A stretch of 33,136 bases of DNA, taken from the NCBI GenBank assembly GCA_937867335.1, contig CALMKX010000206.1, forward strand, positions 1-33,136. The letters run 5' to 3'. Origin of the DNA: an uncultured Acidobacteriota bacterium. GTDB lineage: Bacteria > Acidobacteriota > Thermoanaerobaculia > Multivoradales > SZUA-115. A program made the translations under genes and the position numbers. A model generated the notes under the pieces. That model was not told the origin of the DNA. It made no database searches and worked only from the letters and a program-made list of their open reading frames with translations. The number at the start of each line of letters is the position of its first letter. Position 1 is the stretch's first letter. This document shows positions 24,920 through 32,141 of the stretch, in pieces.

Positions 24920-25780
24920 CTAGATGACTTTTTCAGTGGCCCGCTCGGTCGCCAGGGCGTTCTCGAAGTCCTGCTCGATGGCGGCGAAGGCGGAGCGCCA
25001 CTCGCTGCGCCGGAGCTCGGTCGAGAAGCTCTGGGCGAGCTCTTCGAACCAGGCGCGGGCGAGGGTCAACACGCCGCGCCCGACATGCAACAAATAGCGA
25101 GCTGCTCGGTCTGGTTCCCGAGCATACTCGCGAACCAGGTTGCGGGGAAGGTCGAGGGAGAGCCGCTGGTTGCGCAGCTCGAACAGCTCGAGCGCCGGAT
25201 GGCTGCCCTTCAAGGCCGGCAGCAGGAAATCCGGCCGCCAGCTGTCGCGTCGCTCGGGCAGGTTCTTGGCGACGAAATCCAGGGTCTCGTTGGCGAGCTC
25301 CTCCAGCACCGCGAGCGCCTGAGCTCCCTGGCGCCGCTCGGCGAGCTCGGCGAGCCGGGCCACCTGGCGATCGAGCGTCGAGAGCAGGGCGATCAGGGCG
25401 TCCTCGGAAAGCTCGCGAGAAGCCGAGCTCGACGAGCGGCCGGTCATCGCGGTGGACCGGCTGCCTCGCCGGGCGACCGGGTCGTCGGGGTGGGAGGCCT
25501 TCCAGAGGAGGGAGGTCAGGGTGGACTGGACCGTCTGCGGAGACTCCGCCGGCGCCGCGTCGATGCGGAACACTCCCTCGGTCCAGGTCAACAGCTCGAT
25601 CGCGGCGGGATCTCCAGCGAGATCTCCCATCGAGGCGTGGCGGATGCGGCCTCCTTCGAGAATTAGGGTGCCGCTGCCACTATCCCCCCAGACCATCAAC
25701 CTCGCCTTGCGGCGCTCGCCGCAGAGCATTTGCAGAAGACCGGCCAGGCTGGCGTCGCTCAGATCCCCTTCGATGCTCAT
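24920..25780 (-). CDS. Stand-alone PATAN (DUF4388) domain protein
   Basis: A 286-residue protein. Residues 1-100 form a DUF4388/PATAN domain: IEGDLSDASLAGLLQMLC, GTLILEGGRIRHASMGDLAGDPAAIELLTWTEG (cited in parts) and FRID. The remainder is mostly helical with no recognised domain (arginine-rich RYLLHVGRGVLTLAR near the end). In cyanobacteria PATAN is fused to a CheY-like receiver (PixG, TaxP1), and such proteins bind the pilus extension motor PilB. Here the PATAN module is separate but lies directly next to the PilG-type receiver gene, seven bases after its stop. It is likely the output adaptor of the chemosensory pathway (inference). Confidence 0.8.
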   Translation of the reverse strand: MSIEGDLSDASLAGLLQMLCGERRKARLMVWGDSGSGTLILEGGRIRHASMGDLAGDPAAIELLTWTEGVFRIDAAPAESPQTVQSTLTSLLWKASHPDDPVARRGSRSTAMTGRSSSSASRELSEDALIALLSTLDRQVARLAELAERRQGAQALAVLEELANETLDFVAKNLPERRDSWRPDFLLPALKGSHPALELFELRNQRLSLDLPRNLVREYAREPDRAARYLLHVGRGVLTLARAWFEELAQSFSTELRRSEWRSAFAAIEQDFENALATERATEKVI

Positions 25781-25787
25781 CCGAGGC

Positions 25788-26675
25788 TCAGCGTCCCTCG
25801 GCCAGGGCGACCCGCGCGAAGCGAGTCACGGCGTTGCGCAAGGTCAAGGCGTCGACCGGCTTGGTGAGATAGTCCACCGCTCCGGCCAGGCGTCCTCTCA
25901 CCTTGTCGACGAAGCCGTCGCGGCCGGAGAGCATCACCACCGGCAATTGCTTGCCCTTGGCGTGGGTACGGATGATCTTGCACACCTGGTAGCCGTCGAG
26001 GTGGGGCAGGCCGATGTCGAGGAAGACCAGCTGGAAGTCCTCGTGGGCGATGCGCGACAAGGCCTCGATTCCGCTCTCGACCGCGATCACTTCGCAGCCG
26101 AGGCGCTCCAGAGCGATAGACACCAGCCGTCGCACCGTGGCGCTGTCGTCCACCACCAGGATCTTGGTGCGCGGCGGCTCGCCGGCCGGTGCCGGCGGCT
26201 CGATGGCGGGTTGCGCCGGCTCGGCCGGGGGCACGGAGCTCAGCGCGGCCCGCTCCGCGGGGCGAGCCGGCAAGGTCAGGAGTTGAGCTCCTCCCCGGCC
26301 TCCATGGGTCTCCACGGAGGGCTCCTCGGTCGCCTGGGTCGCCTCGAGGTCCGCCTCCTCCTCGGCGCTTTCCAGGCCGAGAGTCGGGGGCGGCGGAGCC
26401 GAAGCGGCGTCCTCCCAGGCCTCCACCCGGGAAATCCAGGTCCGGGCCAGAGAGTTGCCGGGGTCGAGGTAGAGCACCTGGTGCAGGCAGGTCTGAACGT
26501 CCTCGCGGCTCTCCACCACCGAAGCCAGGAGGAGCCAGCCGGAGGCACGCTTGGGCTCGAGCTTCAAGGCCTGCCAGAGCAGGCGGCGAGCCGTGCCCTT
26601 GTCTCCCTGCCGGGCGCTACGGAGAGCTTCACTCAGGAGGTGGTCCGCGTCTTCTCTCGAAATGGAGACTTGCAT
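25788..26675 (-). CDS. pilG: PilG-type receiver with N-terminal TPR-like domain
   Basis: A 295-residue protein. Residues 1-90 are helical and TPR-like (ARRLLWQALKLEPKRASGWLLLASV, with a second unit HQVLYLDPGNSLARTWI). A Pro/Glu-rich linker (90-168) leads to a receiver (170-293) with D176/D177, acceptor D220 (FLDIGLPHLDG) and K272 (LTKPV). The stretch MLSGRDGFVDKVRGRLAGAVDYLTKP closely follows PilG (MLSSKDGLFDKAKGRIVGS). PilG activates pilus extension in Pseudomonas. PilG itself is receiver-only at about 135 residues, so the TPR-like extension is an addition that may recruit partners. AGGACAGG precedes the ATG. It starts the compact six-gene chemosensory run. Confidence 0.9.
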   Translation of the reverse strand: MQVSISREDADHLLSEALRSARQGDKGTARRLLWQALKLEPKRASGWLLLASVVESREDVQTCLHQVLYLDPGNSLARTWISRVEAWEDAASAPPPPTLGLESAEEEADLEATQATEEPSVETHGGRGGAQLLTLPARPAERAALSSVPPAEPAQPAIEPPAPAGEPPRTKILVVDDSATVRRLVSIALERLGCEVIAVESGIEALSRIAHEDFQLVFLDIGLPHLDGYQVCKIIRTHAKGKQLPVVMLSGRDGFVDKVRGRLAGAVDYLTKPVDALTLRNAVTRFARVALAEGR

Positions 26676-27036
26676 GTCCTGTCCTAGGCCCTCAGCAAAG
26701 GCCCCACGATACCCGCCCGCGACTGCGAGAACGCCGTCCGAGCACCTCGGGATCGGCCTCGCCTCTCGCCGGCACCGCGCCGAGAAGCTCGGCCCAGTCC
26801 TCCCGGGAGGTGTCCAGGTCCGGAATCATGGAGCTATCGTCACTTCCATGGTCGACGCCTTTCAGAAAACTGTAAGTGTAGAGCCACCACCCAACGTGGA
26901 CAGGAAGTATGGCCGCGAGCCTAGGCTAAGAAGAATTACAATGTGCCTTAAGCCCTCCGAATCGAGTTGTTTCCCGTTCCAGCCTGCTCTTCGAGGTGAG
27001 CTAGAGGCTTTGGCGGGCCGTGGAGTTGTTGGGCGG
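26676..27036. other. 361-bp gap upstream of the chemosensory operon
   Basis: No large gene is present. The left part could hold a 45-codon frame (26692-26829, listed separately). The right part (26840-26960) is less GC-rich and is the likely promoter zone for the pilG-to-cheA operon. On the minus strand a TGTAAT (-10-like) occurs near 26935-26941, but no convincing -35 partner was found. A CCTCCCGGGAGG palindrome lies at 26799-26810. Confidence 0.4.
26692..26829 (-). CDS. Possible 45-residue small ORF upstream of pilG
   Basis: An ATG at 26829 opens a 45-codon frame starting MIPDLDTSREDWAELLGAVP and ending GRVSWGLC, with its TGA 16 bases before the pilG-like ATG. The first half has an acidic, plausible helical composition; the second half is arginine-rich and low in complexity. 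No clear ribosome binding site precedes it. It contains the palindrome CCTCCCGGGAGG. It could be a leader peptide, a small regulator or chance. Confidence 0.25.
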   Translation of the reverse strand: MIPDLDTSREDWAELLGAVPARGEADPEVLGRRSRSRGRVSWGLC

Positions 27037-28551
27037 CTAGGAGGCGTCGAAGGCGAACGAGGCGGCCTCGAGCATCAAGCCCGCGAGGCTCCTCGGCGGC
27101 GGAGCCAGGCGCCGCCAGCGCCCGACGGGTGTCAGCTCGGGGCTCGCCGTTTCGTCTTCGAGACCGCCCAGTACCAGCAATGCCGTGGCCGCGGGCGCTT
27201 CACGGCCCAGCCGCGCAAGCAGTGTGTCGGCAGCGCCGGCGAGAGGCTGGTCGCCCAACCAGACCACCAACGCGGCCAGACGCTCTGCAGCCGGCAGGGG
27301 CGGCGAGCCCTTGGCCATGGGCCAGGCCTGGATCAACAAGGTTCCGCCTTCCAGGTGGTGACGTAGCTCGAGCAGGCCCGGCGTCGTCCTCGCCCGCGCC
27401 CCGAGGCCGCTGCCGAGGTCGTCGAACCACCGTTCCAGGCGGTCCCACACGGACTCCGCCACCACCATCACTACCGCCAACGGGTCGAGGCGGAGCCCGC
27501 GGAACAGTGCTTCCTGGACCAGCTCGCGCAGAGCCAGGTCGAGCTCCTCGGGAGTTTCCTCCTCTTGCGGCGCTGCTTCCAGGGCTTCGGTCGCCCCTCC
27601 CACCAGCGGGCTCGCCGCTGCTGCGGCCGGCTGCACCGGCTGGCCCACCACCAACCCGCCGGTCTCGACCAGCCAGGCCACGGTGAGATCCAGGCGTGCA
27701 CGGGCCGCCAGCTGACCCTTGCGAAGCGTCTCCAGCGTCGAGGTGGCGCGAGTCACCGCGTCGAGCACCGCGGTGATCGGCAGGGCGGTGAAGTCCTCCG
27801 GGATCGGGGCCAGGGTGCCCAGCCGGAGTTCCCGGTCCGGCTGGGGTAGGAAGGGCCGGCGCCGCTCAAGCTCGTCGTTCACCCAGGCGGCCTCGATCAT
27901 CAGCGAATGGAGGGCCACCGGTGCGCCACCCGAAAGCGCGACCTCGTGCTCGCGGAAGCGGAACGTGCCGTCCGCGAGCTCCAGGAGCTCCGTGACCGCT
28001 TCGGACCCGCTCAATCCCCCGAGACGCGCCGAGACCACCTGGCCCTGCACCAGGGCGAGCAGGCCCATGGCCTCCGGAGCGAGAATCTCGAGCTCGCCCG
28101 TCTTCTGGGTCAGCTCGAGAGTCTGCAGCACCTCGGCCAGGGTGTTCTGGGCGATTCTCCCCTGCAGCTGGCCGTGGAACGCCGGCCGGCGGGAGATCAA
28201 GCCCTCCGCCCTCGCCAGCAGCTCGTCCGGGGAGAAAGGCTTGGCGAGGAAGTCGTCGGCCCCCATCCGGATGCCCCGCGTGCGATTCGACGAGTCGCCG
28301 ATCGCCGACAGCATCAGGACCGGCAGGCTCTGCGTCGAGGCGGTATGCCGCAGCTGCTCGAGCACCTCCCAGCCCGACAGTCCGGGCATCATCACGTCGA
28401 GGATCATCAGGTCGGCAGGAAGCCGGGCCGCCAGAGCGATCGCTTCCTGAGGGTTCAGCGTGGTCGTCACGCTGTGGCCCGCGGTCTCGAAGATCACCCG
28501 CAAGAGGCCGAGAATGTCGGGGTCGTCATCGACAAGGAGTACCCTGGCCAT
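27037..28551 (-). CDS. Receiver-PATAN (DUF4388) response regulator
   Basis: A 504-residue protein from the ATG at 28551 (a TTG five codons upstream is possible; neither has a strong ribosome binding site). The receiver (1-118) has D8-D10, acceptor D52 (ILDVMMPGLSG), S82 and K104 (LAKPFSPDEL). A PATAN/DUF4388 domain follows (about 125-215; FHGQLQGRIAQNTLAEVLQTLELTQKTG in parts, GQVVSARLGGLSGSEAVTELL, GTFRF). Residues 240-504 form an Ala/Leu-rich region with no recognised motif. Cyanobacterial PixG/TaxP1 have PATAN first and receiver last, so this order is reversed. It lies 361 bases before the pilG-like gene on the same strand and probably belongs to the same system. Confidence 0.85.
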   Translation of the reverse strand: MARVLLVDDDPDILGLLRVIFETAGHSVTTTLNPQEAIALAARLPADLMILDVMMPGLSGWEVLEQLRHTASTQSLPVLMLSAIGDSSNRTRGIRMGADDFLAKPFSPDELLARAEGLISRRPAFHGQLQGRIAQNTLAEVLQTLELTQKTGELEILAPEAMGLLALVQGQVVSARLGGLSGSEAVTELLELADGTFRFREHEVALSGGAPVALHSLMIEAAWVNDELERRRPFLPQPDRELRLGTLAPIPEDFTALPITAVLDAVTRATSTLETLRKGQLAARARLDLTVAWLVETGGLVVGQPVQPAAAAASPLVGGATEALEAAPQEEETPEELDLALRELVQEALFRGLRLDPLAVVMVVAESVWDRLERWFDDLGSGLGARARTTPGLLELRHHLEGGTLLIQAWPMAKGSPPLPAAERLAALVVWLGDQPLAGAADTLLARLGREAPAATALLVLGGLEDETASPELTPVGRWRRLAPPPRSLAGLMLEAASFAFDAS

Positions 28552-28561
28552 TGTTTTAGAT

Positions 28562-28586
28562 CTCAATACTCAATAAACGATGTCAA
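28562..28586 (-). promoter_or_regulatory. Promoter region of REC-PATAN gene with tandem 7-bp repeat
   Basis: On the minus strand a perfect TTGACA (28586-28581) is followed by a tandem direct repeat TATTGAG-TATTGAG (28575-28562), about ten bases from the ATG at 28551. No consensus -10 lies at 17 bases (AGATCT is there). If the TTGACA is a true -35, the transcript would have a very short leader, in keeping with the lack of a ribosome binding site. The repeat could instead be a binding site. Confidence 0.35.
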
Positions 28587-28669
28587 TATTCATGAAGAGA
28601 AGCCAAAGGCACCAGACTCCAGGTCATGAGAGCATCCTGGGGCTCGAAGCTAACAGCCCAGATTACGGA

Positions 28670-28698
28670 CCCCGGGGAAATTCTCCCATTCTCCGGGG
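28670..28698. other. Ten-bp stem-loop in divergent intergenic region
   Basis: CCCCGGGGAA pairs with TTCTCCGGGG (one G-U or mismatch pair) around a nine-base loop. No T-run follows on either strand, so it is not a standard terminator. It lies upstream of both flanking genes and could be a regulatory RNA structure or an operator. Confidence 0.35.
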
Positions 28699-28976
28699 GC
28701 CCTCCCGTTGGCGAAAATCTCGCGGTAGGATAGCTCCAGCGTAGCTCACTGCAGCATGAGAGGAATCACGGTCAGGGCGAAACGACGAGCCAGCTCTCAC
28801 CGGCATGGGCATTCGTTCCCAGCCTCCCGCCCTGAGCCTCGGAGAGGTACCAGAACGAGTGAAGGTGTGGTGCGCTTGAAGTCCGTGTTCCGTCGCCGGG
28901 CACAGCGCTTGCTGTGTCGCTGGCATTCTGGAGACCCGTCGCTCCTACAACACTGCTGCCCAAGAAGGAGTTCGCT

Positions 28977-29564
28977 TTGTCATCCATTTTGGATTCACTG
29001 ATGGATCAGCTCGGAGGAGACAATCTCGACCAGATCGGAGCCGCCCTGGGCACGGGTCGCTCGGAGACCCTGTCGGCAGTTCAAGCGGCTTTGCCCATGT
29101 TGATGGGAGCCATGGCCCGCAACGCTCAGACCGAGGGCGGGGCCGCCGCTCTTTCCCAGGCGCTGGGAGCCCACGACGGCAGCATCCTGGACGACCTGAT
29201 GGGCTTCCTGGGCGGTGGCGGCGGTGCCGGCTCGGGGGCGGGCATCCTCGGTCACGTCTTCGGCAACAACCGCGACGCCGCGGCAGCCCACGTGGCGCAG
29301 AGCTCCGGCATCTCGCTCGCCGGAGCGGCGCAGCTTCTGGCGATGCTTGCGCCCCTGGTGATGGGCGTGCTCGGCCGTACACAGCGCGACCAGGGCCTGG
29401 ACACCGGTGGTCTGGCCGACCTCCTCGGCAGGGAGCACGAAGTGCACAGCCAGAGGTCGCCGGGCCTGATGGACGTGCTCGGCCAGGTTCTGGGCGGCAA
29501 CCAGGGCGGCGGCCTCCTGGGCGAAATGGGTGGCCTCCTCGGCGGTCTGCTCAAGGGCGGCTGA
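28977..29564 (+). CDS. DUF937 (YidB-like) protein
   Basis: A 195-residue protein beginning at a TTG (28977) with AAGGAG six bases upstream; a longer in-frame ATG at 28914 lacks a ribosome binding site. DUF937 features are the start ILDSLMDQLGGDNLDQIGAALG, LPMLMGAMARNA, HVFGNN, VAQSSGISLAGAAQLLAMLAPLVMGVLG and the glycine-rich end LLGGLLKGG. A GGGGGAGSG low-complexity stretch lies mid-protein. Family members are widespread bacterial proteins, mostly uncharacterised; it is not an enzyme by any motif seen. The DUF4332 gene follows 106 bases later on the same strand. Confidence 0.85.
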   Translation: MSSILDSLMDQLGGDNLDQIGAALGTGRSETLSAVQAALPMLMGAMARNAQTEGGAAALSQALGAHDGSILDDLMGFLGGGGGAGSGAGILGHVFGNNRDAAAAHVAQSSGISLAGAAQLLAMLAPLVMGVLGRTQRDQGLDTGGLADLLGREHEVHSQRSPGLMDVLGQVLGGNQGGGLLGEMGGLLGGLLKGG

Positions 29565-29670
29565 GGGTAGCGAGAGGAGCAACCTCACAACCACCTGGAG
29601 TCGGCGGAGCGAGCCCCCCGCGCAGCGAATCGGCTCTGCCCTCCATGACGAAGTTTTCGGGAGAATTGCC

Positions 29671-30078
29671 ATGGGCTACGCCATCGAAGAAATCGAAGGA
29701 ATCGGTCCTGCCTACGCCGCCAAGCTGGCAGCGGCCGGCATCACCAACACTGCGGGCCTGTTGAAGAACTGCGCGGACCGCGCCGGCCGCAAGAAGGTCG
29801 CGGACCAGACCGGCATCTCCGACAGCCTGGTGCTCAAGTGGACCAATCTCGCCGACCTGATGCGCATCAAGGGCGTTGGGCCGCAGTTCTCCGAGCTGCT
29901 CGAGGCCGCCGGCGTGGACACGGTCAAGGAGCTGCGCAACCGCAACGCCGGCAACCTCACCCCGAAGCTCGCCGAGGTGCAGAAAGCCAAGCGCATCACC
30001 CGGGCCACCCCGGCCGAATCCCAGGTGGAGCGCTGGATCGAAGAGGCCAAGAAGCTCCAGCCGATGATGACCTACTAG
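29671..30078 (+). CDS. DUF4332 helix-hairpin-helix protein
   Basis: A 135-residue protein with two helix-hairpin-helix units: IEGIGPAYAAKLAAAGI (8-24) and MRIKGVGPQFSELLEAAGV (about 66-84). This is the DUF4332 pattern, related to HhH folds that bind DNA non-specifically. Start ATG at 29671 has GGGAG eight bases upstream. The stop TAG at 30076-30078 overlaps the stop of the convergent kinase gene in the sequence CTAG. Function is unknown; DNA contact is possible. Confidence 0.85.
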   Translation: MGYAIEEIEGIGPAYAAKLAAAGITNTAGLLKNCADRAGRKKVADQTGISDSLVLKWTNLADLMRIKGVGPQFSELLEAAGVDTVKELRNRNAGNLTPKLAEVQKAKRITRATPAESQVERWIEEAKKLQPMMTY

Positions 30079-31046
30079 CCCACCGCTCGGCTTCCTTCCG
30101 CCAGCTCGGCGAGCGAGCGAGCCAGGGCCTGGCCGAGCGCGGCCATCGACGGCAAGCGCTCGGCCGGCTCCTTGGCCAGGCATCGCGCCACCAGCTCGCT
30201 CAGACTCGCCGGCACCGCCGGATCGAGCTCGGAGAGCCGCGGAGGGTCCTCCAGCAGTACCCGTCGAAGCACCTTGGCAGGCTCGCCCTGGCCGAACGGC
30301 GGGAACCCCGCGACCGTCTCGAACAGCAGCGCCCCCAGGCCGTAGACGTCCGTCCGTTCATCCGCCGGGCTGGCGCCGATCTGCTCTGGAGCGAGGTAGG
30401 CCGGCGTGCCGTAAACGATTCCGGGCTGCGTGCCCCCCGGCTCCCCGGCGGCGCGGGCGATGCCGAAATCGATCAAGAAGGGATGCAACCGCCCACCCTG
30501 CCGGCAGATCAGCACATTGGCCGGTTTCAGGTCGCGATGGAGCACGCCCAGCCCATGGCAGAGCTCGAGCGCACCGGCGAGCTCCAGGGCCACCCTCAGG
30601 CGCGATCGCAGGTCGAGCTTGGGCGCTGCCACCGAGAGAGTCTCCCCCTCGACCCACTCGAGCACCAGGAAAGGCCGGCCAGCGGCGACTCCGGCGTGGT
30701 CCACCGCCCGGATGTTCGGGTGCCGCACCCGCGCCAACAGCCGGGCCTCGGCGAACAGCCGCGAGGCCGCCTGGGAGTCCTGCTTTCGGGCCAGCTTGAT
30801 CGCCACGAACCGCCGCCCCACCCGATCCCAGGCGCGGTACACCCGCCCCATCCCACCCACTCCCGCCCGCTCCAGCAGCAAATACCGTCGCCCCGCCCGA
30901 CTCGAGCGCGGAAGCCCAGGAGCCGCCCCCGAACCCCCACCCGCCAAGCCGGAAGCGAGCCCCGGCAACGGCTCCGTAGCCGCGCCACCCCCCGGCCGCG
31001 AAACCGGCCGCGAGGGAACCGAGGGATCGAATGAGTTCGAGCGCAT
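30075..31046 (-). CDS. PknB-type serine/threonine protein kinase, soluble
   Basis: A 323-residue Hanks-type kinase. A 50-residue Pro/Gly-rich start precedes the catalytic domain (54-315) with glycine loop AGVGGMGRVY (61-70), Lys84 (VAIKLA), Glu100, catalytic loop HRDLKPAN (170-177), DFG at 193-195, activation loop ending GTPAYLAPE (213-221) and D233 region DVYGLG. All catalytic residues are present, so it should be active. There is no transmembrane helix or PASTA/sensor domain, so it is cytosolic and input must come from partners. Its stop shares CTAG with the convergent DUF4332 gene. Substrates are unknown; neighbouring DUF937 or DUF4332 proteins are possible (inference). Confidence 0.92.
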   Translation of the reverse strand: MRSNSFDPSVPSRPVSRPGGGAATEPLPGLASGLAGGGSGAAPGLPRSSRAGRRYLLLERAGVGGMGRVYRAWDRVGRRFVAIKLARKQDSQAASRLFAEARLLARVRHPNIRAVDHAGVAAGRPFLVLEWVEGETLSVAAPKLDLRSRLRVALELAGALELCHGLGVLHRDLKPANVLICRQGGRLHPFLIDFGIARAAGEPGGTQPGIVYGTPAYLAPEQIGASPADERTDVYGLGALLFETVAGFPPFGQGEPAKVLRRVLLEDPPRLSELDPAVPASLSELVARCLAKEPAERLPSMAALGQALARSLAELAEGSRAVG

Positions 31047-31277
31047 CCAGCTTGGCCCTTCCTTGGCCTAGTAAGAGGAAATCCGGAAGGGAAAGCTTTC
31101 GCGGGCGAGGAAAAATCTTGGGGAGGGCCTGGGCGGCGCGCCCCAGGCCAGGGAGAAGGCGTTGATCAGCTCTCCTCAGCCGCGGGGAGAAAGCCGATCC
31201 GCTTCGTCCGCCAGGGCTCCGCGAGTCTCGGTGTGCCGGTTTCCCGTCTTTTCGAAAGTCCAGGCCAGCGGCTCAGG
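31047..31277. other. Gap between kinase and RHS fragment
   Basis: No gene is visible. It holds the hairpin at 31126-31149 and, next to the kinase start, a short run of GGAAGG-like sequence 10-14 bases before the ATG at 31046 that can serve as its ribosome binding site. The kinase promoter should lie here or upstream but no clear hexamers were seen. Confidence 0.5.
31126..31149 (-). terminator. Candidate terminator hairpin after the RHS cassette
   Basis: GGCCTGGG (31126-31133) and CCCAGGCC (31142-31149) form a perfect 8-bp stem with an 8-base loop. Reading on the minus strand, TTTTT follows about ten bases later (31115-31111). It lies between the RHS fragment (stop 31278) and the kinase start (31046), both minus strand. 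The delayed T-run makes it a weak intrinsic terminator. Confidence 0.4.
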
Positions 31278-31532
31278 CTAGGGGCGAGCGGCGGAGGCGA
31301 CGAAATACTGGACCTCCTGGTAGGTGAAGGCTCGGTTGTTCGCCACCGAGAAACTGTCTGTGACGCTGAGCGGCTTGCCTACTTTGTCGGTGCCGTAAAG
31401 CCAATCGAGCCGAGTCGTGGCTCCGGCGGTGAGCTCTACTTCGGTCGGGCTGTAGCGACCGTCGAAGCTGCGCGTCTCGGTGGTGCCGTTGCCGAGCGGC
31501 AGGGTGGCCAGGGGGCCGGGGCCCTGCCTCAA
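31278..31532 (-). pseudogene. Displaced RHS/YD-repeat fragment
   Basis: An 84-codon frame directly after the immunity-like gene (TTG at 31532, overlapping its TGA) that resembles an internal RHS repeat segment, not a whole protein: LGNGTTETRSFDGRYSPTEVEL, RLDWLYGTDKVGKPLSVTDSF and NRAFTYQEVQYF. In RHS proteins this would continue for hundreds of residues to the core domain. Here it stops after a short unrelated tail (VASAARP). It has no start-associated leader and is best seen as the remnant of a former RHS gene end displaced when the current toxin/immunity pair was inserted. Confidence 0.6.
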
Positions 31533-32119
31533 GGGGTTTCTTCCAGAGCCTCCAGAACAGCCTCCAGCTCCCCTGGCATGAAGGCTTCGCTGCGGCGGGC
31601 CTTTAGAAAAGCCACGAAGTCCCGAACCACTGCTTTTTGCTTTGGAGTCAGGCTAGCAATTCGCTCGGCCCGGAAGCTCGCTTCCTCTTCAGAATCCCAC
31701 GGCTCAGGTTCTTGAAAGGCTGAGGCTGGAATTCCGAGGCGCTTAAGAGTTGCCAAGTAATCCGGTAGCCGTCGCTGAAAGTAGTCTCGCTGGTCCGGAC
31801 TCGCAAAACTACTCAGGATAGCATCCACAATGAGATCTGCTCGCACCGGATCGAGCAGGGTGAATCTGATGAATGCCGGCAAGTAGTAACGGAACGCCTC
31901 CGGGGTCAGGAAGCCAAAGCACCCAGCCTCTCCCTGGAGATCCTCGAAGCTCAGTGAGGTCCAGAGGCGGCCTCCGAACTTCCGCTTTAAGCCCATGCGC
32001 TCCAGATCAAGGTAGCCCGGATCTGTCGTCACAAGGTCGGCTGAAATGAGGGGGACGGCAGGGAAGGCCTCCTCGAGCTTCCTCAGCAGGCTCGCCAACT
32101 CAGTTGCTGTGCTCTCCAT
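31529..32119 (-). CDS. DUF6714 family protein, putative immunity protein of the RHS toxin
   Basis: A 196-residue cytosolic protein with no signal or membrane segment. Mid-protein features are of the DUF6714 family: GRLWTSLSFEDLQGEAGCFGFLTPEAFRYYLPAFIRF (read in parts, about residues 50-87) and SLTPKQKAVVRDFVAFL near 150-167. It begins 22 bases after the RHS toxin stop on the same strand, which is the usual place for a polymorphic-toxin immunity gene. GC content is visibly lower (mid-50s percent) than the kinase region, as is common for acquired toxin/immunity pairs. Immunity function is inferred from position. Confidence 0.75.
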   Translation of the reverse strand: MESTATELASLLRKLEEAFPAVPLISADLVTTDPGYLDLERMGLKRKFGGRLWTSLSFEDLQGEAGCFGFLTPEAFRYYLPAFIRFTLLDPVRADLIVDAILSSFASPDQRDYFQRRLPDYLATLKRLGIPASAFQEPEPWDSEEEASFRAERIASLTPKQKAVVRDFVAFLKARRSEAFMPGELEAVLEALEETP

Positions 32120-32141
32120 GAGTTAGATCTCGCGCGCGAAG

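Larger units (their letters stand above)
28552..28976. other. 425-bp divergent intergenic region
   Basis: It separates the minus-strand REC-PATAN gene from the plus-strand DUF937 gene. The left 70 bases are AT-rich and hold the REC-PATAN promoter candidate. A strong stem-loop sits at 28670-28698. Short frames of about 80 codons exist on both strands but lack family resemblance or ribosome binding sites, so no gene is called. Confidence 0.5.

Noticed and set aside
28663-29001. Short frames of 81-87 codons in the divergent intergenic region
   Set aside because: No ribosome binding sites, no recognisable composition or family; one overlaps the start of the DUF937 gene in another frame.
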